Shown here: piece after piece, positions 34,685-43,325 of the stretch | How the letters are laid out: every line of letters starts with the position of its first letter | Position numbering within the stretch: position 1 is the stretch's first letter | Assembly (NCBI RefSeq): GCF_030486405.1 | Contig: NZ_CP129613.1 | Span: 4,526,001-4,590,000, forward strand | Direction of reading: 5' to 3' | DNA length: 64,000 bases | Origin: Mycolicibacterium sp. HK-90 | GTDB taxonomy: Bacteria > Actinomycetota > Actinomycetes > Mycobacteriales > Mycobacteriaceae | The notes under the pieces: generated by a model | What the model was told of the DNA's origin: nothing | Seen by the model: the letters and a program-made list of their open reading frames with translations, nothing else | Database searches by the model: none | Made by a program: the position numbers and the translations under genes

Positions 34685-36517
34685 ATGGGTCGGGATCCCG
34701 CTGCAACCAGTGCTGTTGATTCGTCGGCGTCGAACATCGAGAACTACGTTCGCGACGACGGCACCATCGTTGTACCCGACGGGGTCACGCTGACGTCGTT
34801 TCTGGATCGCAACCGGGTCATCTACGGGGACGAGCCGTCGTACCGATTCCTCGACTACTCGACCGATCCCGACGGCCGTGCCGTGGAGCTCAGCTGGAAC
34901 GCGCTGTGGTCACAGGTGTGCGCGGTCGGCGCCCGCCTGCAGCAGGTCACCAAGCCCCGCGACCGGGTGGCGATCCTGGCCCCGCAGGGCGTCGAGTACG
35001 TCGCGGCGTTCTTCGCGGCCGTGCACGCCGGCAACGTCGCCGTCCCGCTGTTCGCCCCGGCCCTGGCCGGTCACGCCGAGCGGCTGGCCGCGGTGCTGGC
35101 GGACGCCAAACCGACAGTCGTGCTCACGACGACCTCTGCGGCCGAATCGGTCCGCACCTTCATCAAGACCCTGCCGGCCGCCGAGCGTCCCCGCATGATC
35201 GCCGTCGACGCCGTCCCGGACACGCTGGCCGAGATGTACGTCAGCCCCGAGGTCAGCACCGACGACATCGCCTACCTGCAGTACACATCGGGGTCGACCC
35301 GCACGCCGGCCGGCGTCGAGATCACCCACCGCAATGTATGCACCAACGTCATCCAGATGATCCTGGCCGGCGACCTGGACACCGGCATCCGCAGCGTCAG
35401 CTGGCTGCCGCTGTACCACGACATGGGCCTGATCATGATCATGTTCCCGGCGCTGTGCGGTGGCCACATCAGCCTGATGGACCCGATGGCCTTCGTCCGC
35501 CGTCCGTACCGCTGGATCAAGCGGCTGGCCGAGGAGGCCGCCCACGGCCGCACCTTCGCCGCTGCCCCGAACTTCGCCTTCGAGCTGGCCGCCGAGCGCG
35601 GGCTTCCCCCCGAGGGCGAGACGCTGGACATGACCAACGTGGTGACGCTGCTCAACGGGTCCGAGCCGGTCACCATGGCGGCCGTCGAGAAGTTCACGTC
35701 CGCGTTCGCCCCGTACGGGCTGCCCGCCACCGCGGTCAAGCCGTCCTACGGTATGGCCGAGGCCACCCTGTCGGTGGCCAGCATCGCCCCGAGTGCCGCG
35801 GCCAGCGCGGTCTACCTCGACCGCGACAAGCTCAGCGCCGGGCGCGCGGTGATCGTGGCACCCACCGACGACGGGGCCGTGGCCCATGTGTCGTGCGGAC
35901 AACCGATCCCGAACCAGTGGGCAGTGATCGCCGGCCCCGACGGCACCGAGGCGCCTGACTGCACCGTCGGGGAAATCTGGCTGCACGGCCACAACGTCGG
36001 CCGTGGCTACTTCGGCCGCCCCGACGAGAGCGAGCGGGTGTTCGGCAACAAGCTGCAGACCCGGCTCACGACCGGCAGCCACGCCGAGGGCGCCCCGGAC
36101 AACGGCTACTGGCTGGCCACCGGAGACCTCGGGGTCTACATCGACGGCGAGCTGTACCTCACCGGCCGGATCAAGGACATGATCCTGATCGACGGACGCA
36201 ACCACTACCCGACCGACATCGAGACCACGGTCAGCGGGGCCTCTGCCGCCGTGCGCTCCGGTTATGTCGCGGCCTTCTCGGTGGTCGGAGACCGCGGTGA
36301 GGAACTGGTGATCGTCGCCGAGCGCGCCGCCGGTGCCGGTCGCGCCGAGCCCGAGCCGATCGTCGACGCGATCCGCGCGGCCGTGTCCCGCCACCACCAG
36401 ATCCGGGTCGCCGACGTGCGGATGGTCGCCGCCGGCGTCATCCCTCGTACGACGAGCGGCAAGCTCGCCCGAAATGCCTGTCGCGTCGAATATTTGAGCG
36501 GGAAGTTCAACAAGTAG
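34685..36517 (+). CDS. Fatty acyl-AMP ligase, FadD32-like
   Basis: The 610-residue ANL-superfamily enzyme has YLQYTSGSTRTPAGV, the FAAL-type insertion region, SYGMAEATLSV and IPRTTSGKLAR. FAALs make acyl-adenylates and hand them to a polyketide synthase or carrier protein; sequence throughout resembles mycobacterial FadD32. No PKS or carrier gene is adjacent. The ATG at 34685 follows a TATTAG-like -10 by few bases, so the transcript may have a very short leader. Confidence 0.87.
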   Translation: MGRDPAATSAVDSSASNIENYVRDDGTIVVPDGVTLTSFLDRNRVIYGDEPSYRFLDYSTDPDGRAVELSWNALWSQVCAVGARLQQVTKPRDRVAILAPQGVEYVAAFFAAVHAGNVAVPLFAPALAGHAERLAAVLADAKPTVVLTTTSAAESVRTFIKTLPAAERPRMIAVDAVPDTLAEMYVSPEVSTDDIAYLQYTSGSTRTPAGVEITHRNVCTNVIQMILAGDLDTGIRSVSWLPLYHDMGLIMIMFPALCGGHISLMDPMAFVRRPYRWIKRLAEEAAHGRTFAAAPNFAFELAAERGLPPEGETLDMTNVVTLLNGSEPVTMAAVEKFTSAFAPYGLPATAVKPSYGMAEATLSVASIAPSAAASAVYLDRDKLSAGRAVIVAPTDDGAVAHVSCGQPIPNQWAVIAGPDGTEAPDCTVGEIWLHGHNVGRGYFGRPDESERVFGNKLQTRLTTGSHAEGAPDNGYWLATGDLGVYIDGELYLTGRIKDMILIDGRNHYPTDIETTVSGASAAVRSGYVAAFSVVGDRGEELVIVAERAAGAGRAEPEPIVDAIRAAVSRHHQIRVADVRMVAAGVIPRTTSGKLARNACRVEYLSGKFNK

Positions 36518-36555
36518 GGGTTGTCGGCGGGAGTCTCGGCCTGGTCTGGCCTGGT

Positions 36556-36618
36556 CGCCGAAATCGACGCCAGGGTCGTTGGGTGCGACGTTCAGCAGCC
36601 GTGGTGTAGATCTCGGCG
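36556..36618. repeat. 63-bp palindromic intergenic module, copy 1
   Basis: The 63 bp begin CGCCGAAATCGAC and end with the near-complement GATCTCGGCG. The module is repeated at 36661-36723 with the ends conserved and the centre diverged. The two fill most of the 344-bp gap between the acyl-AMP ligase and hsdM, in which I see no gene. Confidence 0.6.
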
Positions 36619-36660
36619 CAGGGGGGCAGCGGGGCCTCGGCCTGACCCGCCTCGCCACCC

Positions 36661-36723
36661 CGCCGAAATCGACACCAGGGCCGTGCCAAGCCACGCCCAA
36701 CAGCCATGGTGTCGATCTCGGCG
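36661..36723. repeat. 63-bp palindromic intergenic module, copy 2
   Basis: This is the better-preserved copy: the arms CGCCGAAATCGACACCA and TGGTGTCGATCTCGGCG pair with one mismatch. The start-to-start distance from copy 1 is 105 bp. The form is that of a REP/MIRU-like mobile or structural element. Confidence 0.6.
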
Positions 36724-36861
36724 TGACACTAACCCGTCGTACTTGTCGGAGTGTGTCGGCTTGGCACCGACAAGACTCGCCCGTGGCGATATCGGCCCAT
36801 TTGTCGGCGGGGTCCTATATACAGTCCTGTTCAGTTCTTGACGGCAGCAAGGGGCAGTGCA

Positions 36862-38319
36862 GTGATCACGGGTGAGTTGAAAAGCAAGGTCGACCGGGTG
36901 TGGGACGCCTTCTGGTCCGGCGGTATCTCCAATCCCTTGGAGGTGATCGAGCAGATCACCTACCTGCTGTTCATCCGACGTCTCGATGACCTGGAGATCC
37001 TCGCCGAGAAAAAGGCCCGGGTGACCGGCAAGTCCGAAGGGATGCGGTTCGGGCCGGAGCAGCAGCAGCTGCGGTGGTCGCAGTTCAAGAACGCCGAGCC
37101 GGCGGTGATGTTCACGACCGTCAGCGACAAAGTGTTCCCGTTCCTGCGTGAGCTCGGCGGCGACGGGTCAACGTACTCCGAGCACATGCGTGACGCCCGG
37201 TTCACAATCCCGACGGCGGCCCTGCTGTCCAAGGTCGTCGACATGCTCGACGACATCCCGATGGCCGACCGCGACACCAACGGTGACCTCTACGAGTACC
37301 TGCTGTCCAAGATCGCCAGCGCCGGCGTGAACGGGCAGTTCCGTACGCCCCGGCACATTATCGAGCTGATGGTCAGGATGACCGCGCCAAAGCCCACCGA
37401 CGAAATCTGCGATCCAGCCTGTGGCACCGCGGGCTTCCTGGTGGCTGCGTCGGACTATGTGCGCTCAACGCATGAGTCGGTGCTTACTGATGCAGCCCAA
37501 CGGAAGCACTTCCACAACAGCATGTTTCACGGTTACGACTTCGACTCCACCATGCTGCGCATCGGTTCGATGAACATGCTCATGCACGGTATCGAGTCTC
37601 CGGACATCCGATACCGGGATTCACTGTCCGAGGGCGCCAGCGAGGACGCCGAGAAATACACCCTGATCCTCGCCAATCCACCGTTCGCCGGATCCCTCGA
37701 CTATGAGTCGACATCTAAAGACCTGCAACGGGTTATCAAGACCAAGAAAACTGAGCTGTTGTTCGTCGCCCTGTTCCTCAAGCTCTTGAAGCCTGGCGGA
37801 CGGGCTGCGGTGATCGTCCCCGACGGTGTGCTCTTCGGATCATCGAAGGCGCACAAGGAACTTCGGCGCGTTCTGGTCGAGGATCAGAAGCTCGACGGCA
37901 TCGTGAAGCTGCCATCCGGCGTGTTCCGGCCATACGCCGGGGTTTCGACCGCGATACTGCTGTTCACCAAGACCAACTCTGGTGGCACCGATCACGTCTG
38001 GTTCTACGACGTGACCACGGATGGGTACTCATTGGATGACAAGCGCAATCCGGTCGATGTCAATGATCTGCCAGATACGTTGTCGCGGTGGGCGTTACGA
38101 TCGTCCTCCGAAATGGAGCGGGCGCGGACCGAGCAGTCGTTCTGCGTCGCCAAAGACGACATCGTCGCGCAGGGCTACGACCTATCGCTAAACCGGTACA
38201 AGGAGATCGTGCACGACGAGGTTGAACATCGCCCCCCGCTGGAGATCATCGCCGAGATTGAGAAGCTGGAATCGGAGATCGCTGCTGGGTTGGTCGAGTT
38301 GAAGGCGATGCTGTCGTGA
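36862..38319 (+). CDS. hsdM: Type I restriction-modification methyltransferase subunit HsdM
   Basis: The 485-residue N6-adenine methyltransferase has an HsdM N-terminal helical domain (residues 5-140), the AdoMet motif DPACGTAGFL at 184-193 and the catalytic NPPF at 272-275. The GTG at 36862 is set by AAGGGG upstream. With HsdS it methylates a bipartite target; with HsdR it restricts unmodified DNA. It overlaps hsdS through GTGA. Confidence 0.93.
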   Translation: MITGELKSKVDRVWDAFWSGGISNPLEVIEQITYLLFIRRLDDLEILAEKKARVTGKSEGMRFGPEQQQLRWSQFKNAEPAVMFTTVSDKVFPFLRELGGDGSTYSEHMRDARFTIPTAALLSKVVDMLDDIPMADRDTNGDLYEYLLSKIASAGVNGQFRTPRHIIELMVRMTAPKPTDEICDPACGTAGFLVAASDYVRSTHESVLTDAAQRKHFHNSMFHGYDFDSTMLRIGSMNMLMHGIESPDIRYRDSLSEGASEDAEKYTLILANPPFAGSLDYESTSKDLQRVIKTKKTELLFVALFLKLLKPGGRAAVIVPDGVLFGSSKAHKELRRVLVEDQKLDGIVKLPSGVFRPYAGVSTAILLFTKTNSGGTDHVWFYDVTTDGYSLDDKRNPVDVNDLPDTLSRWALRSSSEMERARTEQSFCVAKDDIVAQGYDLSLNRYKEIVHDEVEHRPPLEIIAEIEKLESEIAAGLVELKAMLS

Positions 38320-39488
38320 AGTGGGTTGCCTTGGGCGAGCTCATCACCTCCGCAGGCCTGAAGGCCGGTAACGATACTGCGCACACCGTCTACTCGGTAA
38401 CAAAACATTCCGGCTTCGTTCCAAGTACTGAATACTTCAAGAAGCAGGTTTTCAGTCGCGAACTCGACGGATACAAGCGAGTCCGACCCGGCGACTTCGC
38501 TTATGCAACAATCCATTTAGACGAGGGTTCGATCGGCATCGCACCCTCAGATGGATTGATTAGCCCGATGTACACGGTGTTTCACCCGAATACGGCCACC
38601 GTCTATCCCCAGTATCTGCTCCGCTTCTTGAAGAGCCCTACGGCACTTGCGCAATATCCACGGTTCGGGAAGGGATCCGTTCACCGCAGGAAATCAATTT
38701 CACTCGACGCGCTTTGCCAACTACGTGTTCCACTTCCTCCAATTAACGAACAGCGACGCATTGCTGCGATCCTCGATACCGCTGACTTATTGCGGAAGAA
38801 ACGTCGGGAAGCTCAAAGAATGCTCTACGATGCGTCTCTGTCCATATTTGTCAACATGTTCGGCGATCCGGTTGCCAACACTTACGACTACGATCGCCTA
38901 CCCTTTGGCGAGCTTCTAATGCGGATCGACAGCGGCACCAGTCCCGTGTGTGAGGCCCGTCCCGCAGCTGATGGCGAATGGGCCGTCTTGAAACTCGGCG
39001 CGGTGAGCTATGGGACATTCAACCCGGCGGAGAATAAGGCGTTCCTCGGCGAAGTCGCGTCACTGCGGCAAGCAGAGGTCCATCCTGGCGACTTCTTGTT
39101 CTCCCGAAAGAACACAAAGGAACTCGTCGGCGCTACAGCAATCGTTCACGACACCCCGCCGAAAAGACTCCTACCAGATCTCGTGTTCCGGCTCAGTTTC
39201 GATAGCAGCCGAGTCGATTCGGAGTACCTGCATGCGCTGCTCAGGCATCCTCGGAAACGCCAGCAAGTCGTTGCGCTGGCTTCAGGTTCGGCGAGCAGTA
39301 TGGCCAACATATCTCAAGCTCGCCTGCGGACCTTGGACGTCGAGCTTCCGCCGATAGAAAGACAGCGCGAGTACGCGAGCCACGTTCGCGCGGTTCGCAG
39401 CATCGCAAAGTTCGGAGAATCCGATCTGAAGATGATTGAGGAGCTTTACAATTCCCTTCAATCGCACGCATTCCGAAGTGAGCTCTGA
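38316..39488 (+). CDS. hsdS: Type I restriction-modification specificity subunit HsdS
   Basis: The 390-residue protein has two target-recognition domains (about 1-145 and 190-345), each followed by a conserved spacer beginning LPPINEQRRIAAIL and LPPIERQREYASHV. A drop in GC relative to the neighbours is visible, as usual for recombining hsdS genes. The start overlaps hsdM. The DNA target cannot be read from sequence alone. Confidence 0.92.
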   Translation: MKWVALGELITSAGLKAGNDTAHTVYSVTKHSGFVPSTEYFKKQVFSRELDGYKRVRPGDFAYATIHLDEGSIGIAPSDGLISPMYTVFHPNTATVYPQYLLRFLKSPTALAQYPRFGKGSVHRRKSISLDALCQLRVPLPPINEQRRIAAILDTADLLRKKRREAQRMLYDASLSIFVNMFGDPVANTYDYDRLPFGELLMRIDSGTSPVCEARPAADGEWAVLKLGAVSYGTFNPAENKAFLGEVASLRQAEVHPGDFLFSRKNTKELVGATAIVHDTPPKRLLPDLVFRLSFDSSRVDSEYLHALLRHPRKRQQVVALASGSASSMANISQARLRTLDVELPPIERQREYASHVRAVRSIAKFGESDLKMIEELYNSLQSHAFRSEL

Positions 39489-39685
39489 CCTTCGGTGCGC
39501 TGCACAGGCGGGTGATGAACCATCCTGGGCGAGCACCCGCCGACCCGCACGCGTGCTTGCGGTCCGTCCTTCGCGCGGCATGGATTCCGGCGGCAACTGA
39601 AGACGAGGCGTTCCACATGGTGGCACGAGCTATGGACGCAGCGCTAGTCGATCGGACAATCTCACGGACCTAAGGTGAACATCGT

Positions 39686-40240
39686 TCACACCTTGGGGAT
39701 CCAGCCCGACCACGACGGCGACAACACAAAACCACGCCCCTGAGGATCCTTACACGCTGTAGTCCCCTTGTCGTCGACACCGCAGGTCACCCCATACACG
39801 GTGAGCGTATGAAACGCTGGCAGAATGTTGTGCGCGGGCGAATCATCCGAGCAATTCGAGTTACCGCGTGGCCACTGCTGCACACCTTGACTCGTGCTGA
39901 CAAGGTTGTATTGATAGATGCCTTGCCCCGGGTCACATGTTGCCGGTGGTATCGAAGGAAGGTTGTTGCCACCGCAGGACGCTGAAGCAGGTTGACCGAA
40001 GCTACAACGGACTCCGTCGGGGGTGTTAAACGAATACTTGATGAGCTTGTTTGGCCGTCCGGGGTTGTCGAGCCGCTGAATGAAGTCGTCCGGGTTGGCA
40101 GGTGTGAAGCCGCTTAGATCCGGGAAGCTGCCGGCTTCCACCGTTGGCGCGGGCGAGGGCGGATCAGCAGTAGCTGTGCACGCCGAGGATAACCACGCAG
40201 TCGTGAGCAACAGCAGTGTCGCAACCAAGCGAAACATCAT
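39686..40240 (-). CDS. Putative lipoprotein
   Basis: The 184-residue exported protein has an n-region, hydrophobic stretch and lipobox LSSAC with Cys21. The mature part is rich in Pro, Ser and Cys (CSFG, SCGG, TCDPG, NCSDD, TCGVD, ACKDP), so several disulfides are likely. It resembles small mycobacterial hypothetical lipoproteins without known role. It follows the DUF4185 gene by 33 bp, so it is probably the third gene of that operon. An imperfect hairpin overlaps its stop codon. Confidence 0.75.
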   Translation of the reverse strand: MMFRLVATLLLLTTAWLSSACTATADPPSPAPTVEAGSFPDLSGFTPANPDDFIQRLDNPGRPNKLIKYSFNTPDGVRCSFGQPASASCGGNNLPSIPPATCDPGQGIYQYNLVSTSQGVQQWPRGNSNCSDDSPAHNILPAFHTLTVYGVTCGVDDKGTTACKDPQGRGFVLSPSWSGWIPKV

Positions 40241-40273
40241 GTCCGTCCTATCGCGAATGTGGGCCCGAGCATT

Positions 40274-41947
40274 TCAACGGTGTCCAGGTGTGACGTTGAC
40301 GCGGATGTCCTGAACGTCGTAGTGCACCGGACCATTGTTGGGTTGGAACCACTGGCTGCCGAAGAGGCTGAGATTGTCGAGTGTGGAGCCGGGCAGAATA
40401 TAGCCGCCGTACGGAGCCGGCACGAAGTTCGGTGAATTGGCGGAGTTGCTCATCACTACAGTGGGGGGCGTACCCGGATTGACAACCGCTGCCGGGTTGT
40501 CGCCGACGTGCACCTCGACCGTAGGCATGTTCGTGTCGCCATCGCCACTGTGGAAGTTCGTTCCAGAGAGCACCGGCCTGCCATCGACTTCCCGGAAACT
40601 CAGTTCTCCCCAGTTCTGGCCGGGCGGGGTGATCGTGGCGGTGGCAGGTTGCCCCGCCGCTCCCCACGTGTTGTCGGCGGGGTTGTAGGGTTGCCACGCG
40701 CCACGGTCGGTGATGTCGGCCGGGTCAACCCGGTACATGGAGACGCCTTGGCTGCGGTCGAAAGCATCAGCGGCGATGTAGACCATGCCGTCGTCGCCTT
40801 GGTAGCCGCTGATCTGGGTTGGTGCGCTTGAGGTATTGGTGCCCACCGGTGCATGGCCCGGTCCGGGATCGCCGTTCGGTTTCCACGGCTCATAGCTTCC
40901 CGCGACAGGTTGCCAGCCGGCAGCGGGATCGTTGGTGACTTTGACCAGCCAGGAACCACCCTTGGGGTTCAGCCCCTCGTTGGTATTCGTGCCGACCACC
41001 ATCATGTAGGTGTCCTTACCGATCGTGACGCTGCCGGCAGGCAAGGCGTTGTTGGCGCCAGCGGCGCGGGCCGCTTCGGGCAGCGGGAACAGCGTGTTCG
41101 GACCCGGCGACTCGTTGGGCAGCCCACTATTGAGATTTGTTCCCGTCAGGGGCGGCCCGAAATGGGGTCTGCCGCTTTTGTCGAACGTCACCGGCACTGC
41201 CACCGAGGGATAGTGCGGATTGTCCGGGCCTCCCACGGCCGGGTTGCCATACGAGTCTCCGAAAATCGCCACCTTCTTCCCGTTCGGCAGCGTGATGACC
41301 TCGCCCAGATCGGCGGCACGAATGCCCGGAATCCCATTCGGGTTATCGGTGCCGGCAACAGGTCCCATGTTTCGCACTTCACCGGGGCTGAGGGACCCGT
41401 CACCAGGCACACCCAGCAACTCCGGCAGTGACGTGGGCGTACTCGTCGGTTCGGGCATCCCAGTCGCCCTAGCTATCGCTTTCGCCAGGTCGCCGTCGAT
41501 ACGATCCCCTTCGGCCTCCGCGTCAGCGATCCGCGCCTCCAGGTCGGCGATCTTCTCCGACACCGCTGTCTTGGTCTCGTCGTCAAGATCGTCATAATTT
41601 GGCGGGACGATCACCTCGTTGGTCGCCTGATCGACTTCGACGGTGGGCGGCGCAGCGGCGTCATCGAGAATCGCTTTCACCGTGTTTGCCAGCACCTCGG
41701 CATCCTGTTCGGCGCGGTCCATCACATCGGCGGCCGCCGACAAATCCACCGCCTTGACATCGTGCGCCGCGGCACTCATCAGCATCGACATCACCGCCTC
41801 CTGCGCGGCTTCCCCCTGCCAGGTAGAAGCTGTCACCAATCGCTGGTAGAACTCGGCGGAATTCGAATGATTGGCCGACATGGCACGTGTCGATTTGGCG
41901 AGATCAGCGATCTCAGGGACCCAGTCCCGCAGCAGCTTCAACGACAC
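40274..41947 (-). CDS. WxG-helical / DUF4185 protein, putative type VII secretion substrate
   Basis: The 557-residue protein has an N-terminal helical domain (1-165) with a WxG turn (TWQGEA, Trp43) and a long coiled coil. A Pro/Thr linker follows, then a DUF4185-type C-terminal domain (about 190-557) with repeated aromatic/Gly-rich strands (GKKVAIFGDSYG, GGSWLVKV, GMVYIAADAF), likely a beta-propeller. There is no signal peptide. The architecture, with an EspC-like gene just upstream, points to ESX export. The activity of the DUF4185 domain is unknown. Confidence 0.75.
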   Translation of the reverse strand: MSLKLLRDWVPEIADLAKSTRAMSANHSNSAEFYQRLVTASTWQGEAAQEAVMSMLMSAAAHDVKAVDLSAAADVMDRAEQDAEVLANTVKAILDDAAAPPTVEVDQATNEVIVPPNYDDLDDETKTAVSEKIADLEARIADAEAEGDRIDGDLAKAIARATGMPEPTSTPTSLPELLGVPGDGSLSPGEVRNMGPVAGTDNPNGIPGIRAADLGEVITLPNGKKVAIFGDSYGNPAVGGPDNPHYPSVAVPVTFDKSGRPHFGPPLTGTNLNSGLPNESPGPNTLFPLPEAARAAGANNALPAGSVTIGKDTYMMVVGTNTNEGLNPKGGSWLVKVTNDPAAGWQPVAGSYEPWKPNGDPGPGHAPVGTNTSSAPTQISGYQGDDGMVYIAADAFDRSQGVSMYRVDPADITDRGAWQPYNPADNTWGAAGQPATATITPPGQNWGELSFREVDGRPVLSGTNFHSGDGDTNMPTVEVHVGDNPAAVVNPGTPPTVVMSNSANSPNFVPAPYGGYILPGSTLDNLSLFGSQWFQPNNGPVHYDVQDIRVNVTPGHR

Positions 41948-41956
41948 AGGTTCGCC

Positions 41957-42272
41957 TCACAACACCGATCCGGCGTCACTGATCCTTTCAGCGCCACCGT
42001 CATCGGTGCTCTCATACGCGGTCGCAGCCTTGCGATGTCCGCACGCGTGCCTGGCAAAGTGCTCGCCGAAGTGCGAACCTTCTTCTTCCCAGGCCGTCAA
42101 CATCTGCGGCAATGCCGCCCCCCGCCAGACCCGAGCCCAGTGTCGCTTGACTTGCTGCTGAATGCGCCTGCTGGTGGGCAATAGAGAATTCAGTGGCGTG
42201 ACCATCCAGATGGTCGGCAGCCATTCGCAGTTCGATTGGATCAACCTTCAGCGGCTCACTCGGCACGTTCAT
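41957..42272 (-). pseudogene. EspC-like (DUF2580-type) ESX partner gene, interrupted by a +1 frameshift
   Basis: The first frame begins MNVPSEPLKVDPIELRMAAD, typical of the EspC-like family of ESX-associated proteins, and reads about 50 residues to the G-run. After a run of six G (42118-42123 on the plus strand as C) the family-like sequence (AALPQMLTAWEEEGSHFGEH...) continues in another frame to the stop at 41957. Removing one G would restore about 105 residues. It ends 9 bp before the DUF4185 gene. The shift may be a real mutation, phase variation or a homopolymer error. Confidence 0.7.
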
Positions 42273-42421
42273 CACCCCCCTCAGACAACGCTCCTAGCTA
42301 ACTCTCGACGATACATCGCTGCCGAGCAGTCCTATGACACAAAAGCTCGGGAGTACAGGAACTTGGGAGCTACGGGGCGACCAGCGGTAGCCACTGCGCC
42401 CCGGGAGCCGGCCGCGCACAC

Positions 42422-43075
42422 CTACACATACGGTCGATTGCCGTACCGATCGAGAGAGATGAATTCTCCGACCGGCCGACGTGTCGTGGGGCCGTACTTG
42501 CCCAGCGGCCAGCCAAGAGGGATGACCGCGCACGGGGTGACGTTCCACGGCACGCCCAGGGCACGCCTCGCCAGAAACTTGCTCCACAACGGCAAGGTGA
42601 TCAGTGCGGCGCCCAATCCAGCGGCACGTGCCGCGAGCAGGAGGTTTTGCACCGCAGGAAAAATGGAACCGTAGGCACTGCTCGCCGCCATCGACGGCCA
42701 CGGAGGAATGACGCCTTTGAGGCAGGCGACAATTACGACGGGGATCTCGTCGAAGTGATCCGCCTGCCATTGCACTGCCTTCTCGATCCGGAGCATCTGG
42801 TCACTCATGTCCCGGACCACGACGCGCTTGTAGATCGGACCCCCGACCTTCACCGCTCTACGATTCAGGCCGCCAAGTTTCGCGACGACCTCGCGATCCC
42901 TCACGACGATGAACTCCCAATTCTGTGCGTTTGAGCCCGTCGGCGCCTTCATCGCGAGTTCCAGAAGGTGGAGCACAAGTGCGTCATCGACGGGATCACT
43001 CTTGAGTCGACGGATCGCGCGTTGAGTACGCATCGCTTCCTCGATCGGCATGGCCAGGGCTTCGTGCTGCGTCAT
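42422..43075 (-). CDS. Nitroreductase-family FMN oxidoreductase
   Basis: The 217-residue protein begins with the nitroreductase signature (RTQRAIRRLKSDPVDD and KAPTGSNAQNWEFIVV), which binds FMN phosphate and ring. It ends with a conserved mycobacterial GWPLGKYGPTTRRPV. The ATG at 43075 is preferred over a GTG two codons upstream. It lies on the minus strand behind hsdS and ahead of the EspC-like gene. It has no clear link to restriction. Confidence 0.83.
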   Translation of the reverse strand: MTQHEALAMPIEEAMRTQRAIRRLKSDPVDDALVLHLLELAMKAPTGSNAQNWEFIVVRDREVVAKLGGLNRRAVKVGGPIYKRVVVRDMSDQMLRIEKAVQWQADHFDEIPVVIVACLKGVIPPWPSMAASSAYGSIFPAVQNLLLAARAAGLGAALITLPLWSKFLARRALGVPWNVTPCAVIPLGWPLGKYGPTTRRPVGEFISLDRYGNRPYV

Positions 43076-43290
43076 GGCCACAAGTTCAGCACGGCCAGTG
43101 CCTCCACAGGGCCTCCTCCGGCGAAGGCCCGACGCCTGCGGACGCGGAACGCAATGTCGGAGACATCTGGTGCACAGGCCCGTTCAGTTCTACCTGCCCC
43201 GTCCAAGGAGATGCCATGTCCGACCTCCAGCGCCCCAGACATCCCCAGCAAATAGCACGGGAACTGTCGTTTAGGGACACCGTTTCGACA

Positions 43291-43325
43291 ACAATGTCAC
43301 ACAAGTACCCGTAAGGTGACATTGT
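43291..43325. promoter_or_regulatory. Inverted repeat overlapping the fic start codon
   Basis: The 10-bp arms ACAATGTCAC (43291-43300) and GTGACATTGT (43316-43325) are perfect complements separated by 15 bp. The right arm covers the fic GTG at 43324. It could be an operator for the winged-helix part of Fic or an RNA hairpin hiding the start. Confidence 0.5.

Noticed and set aside
39489..39685. Remnant of a second hsdS half or small gene after hsdS
   Set aside because: Frames here show no similarity to specificity domains and no ribosome binding site; only an imperfect hairpin near the lipoprotein stop is visible.
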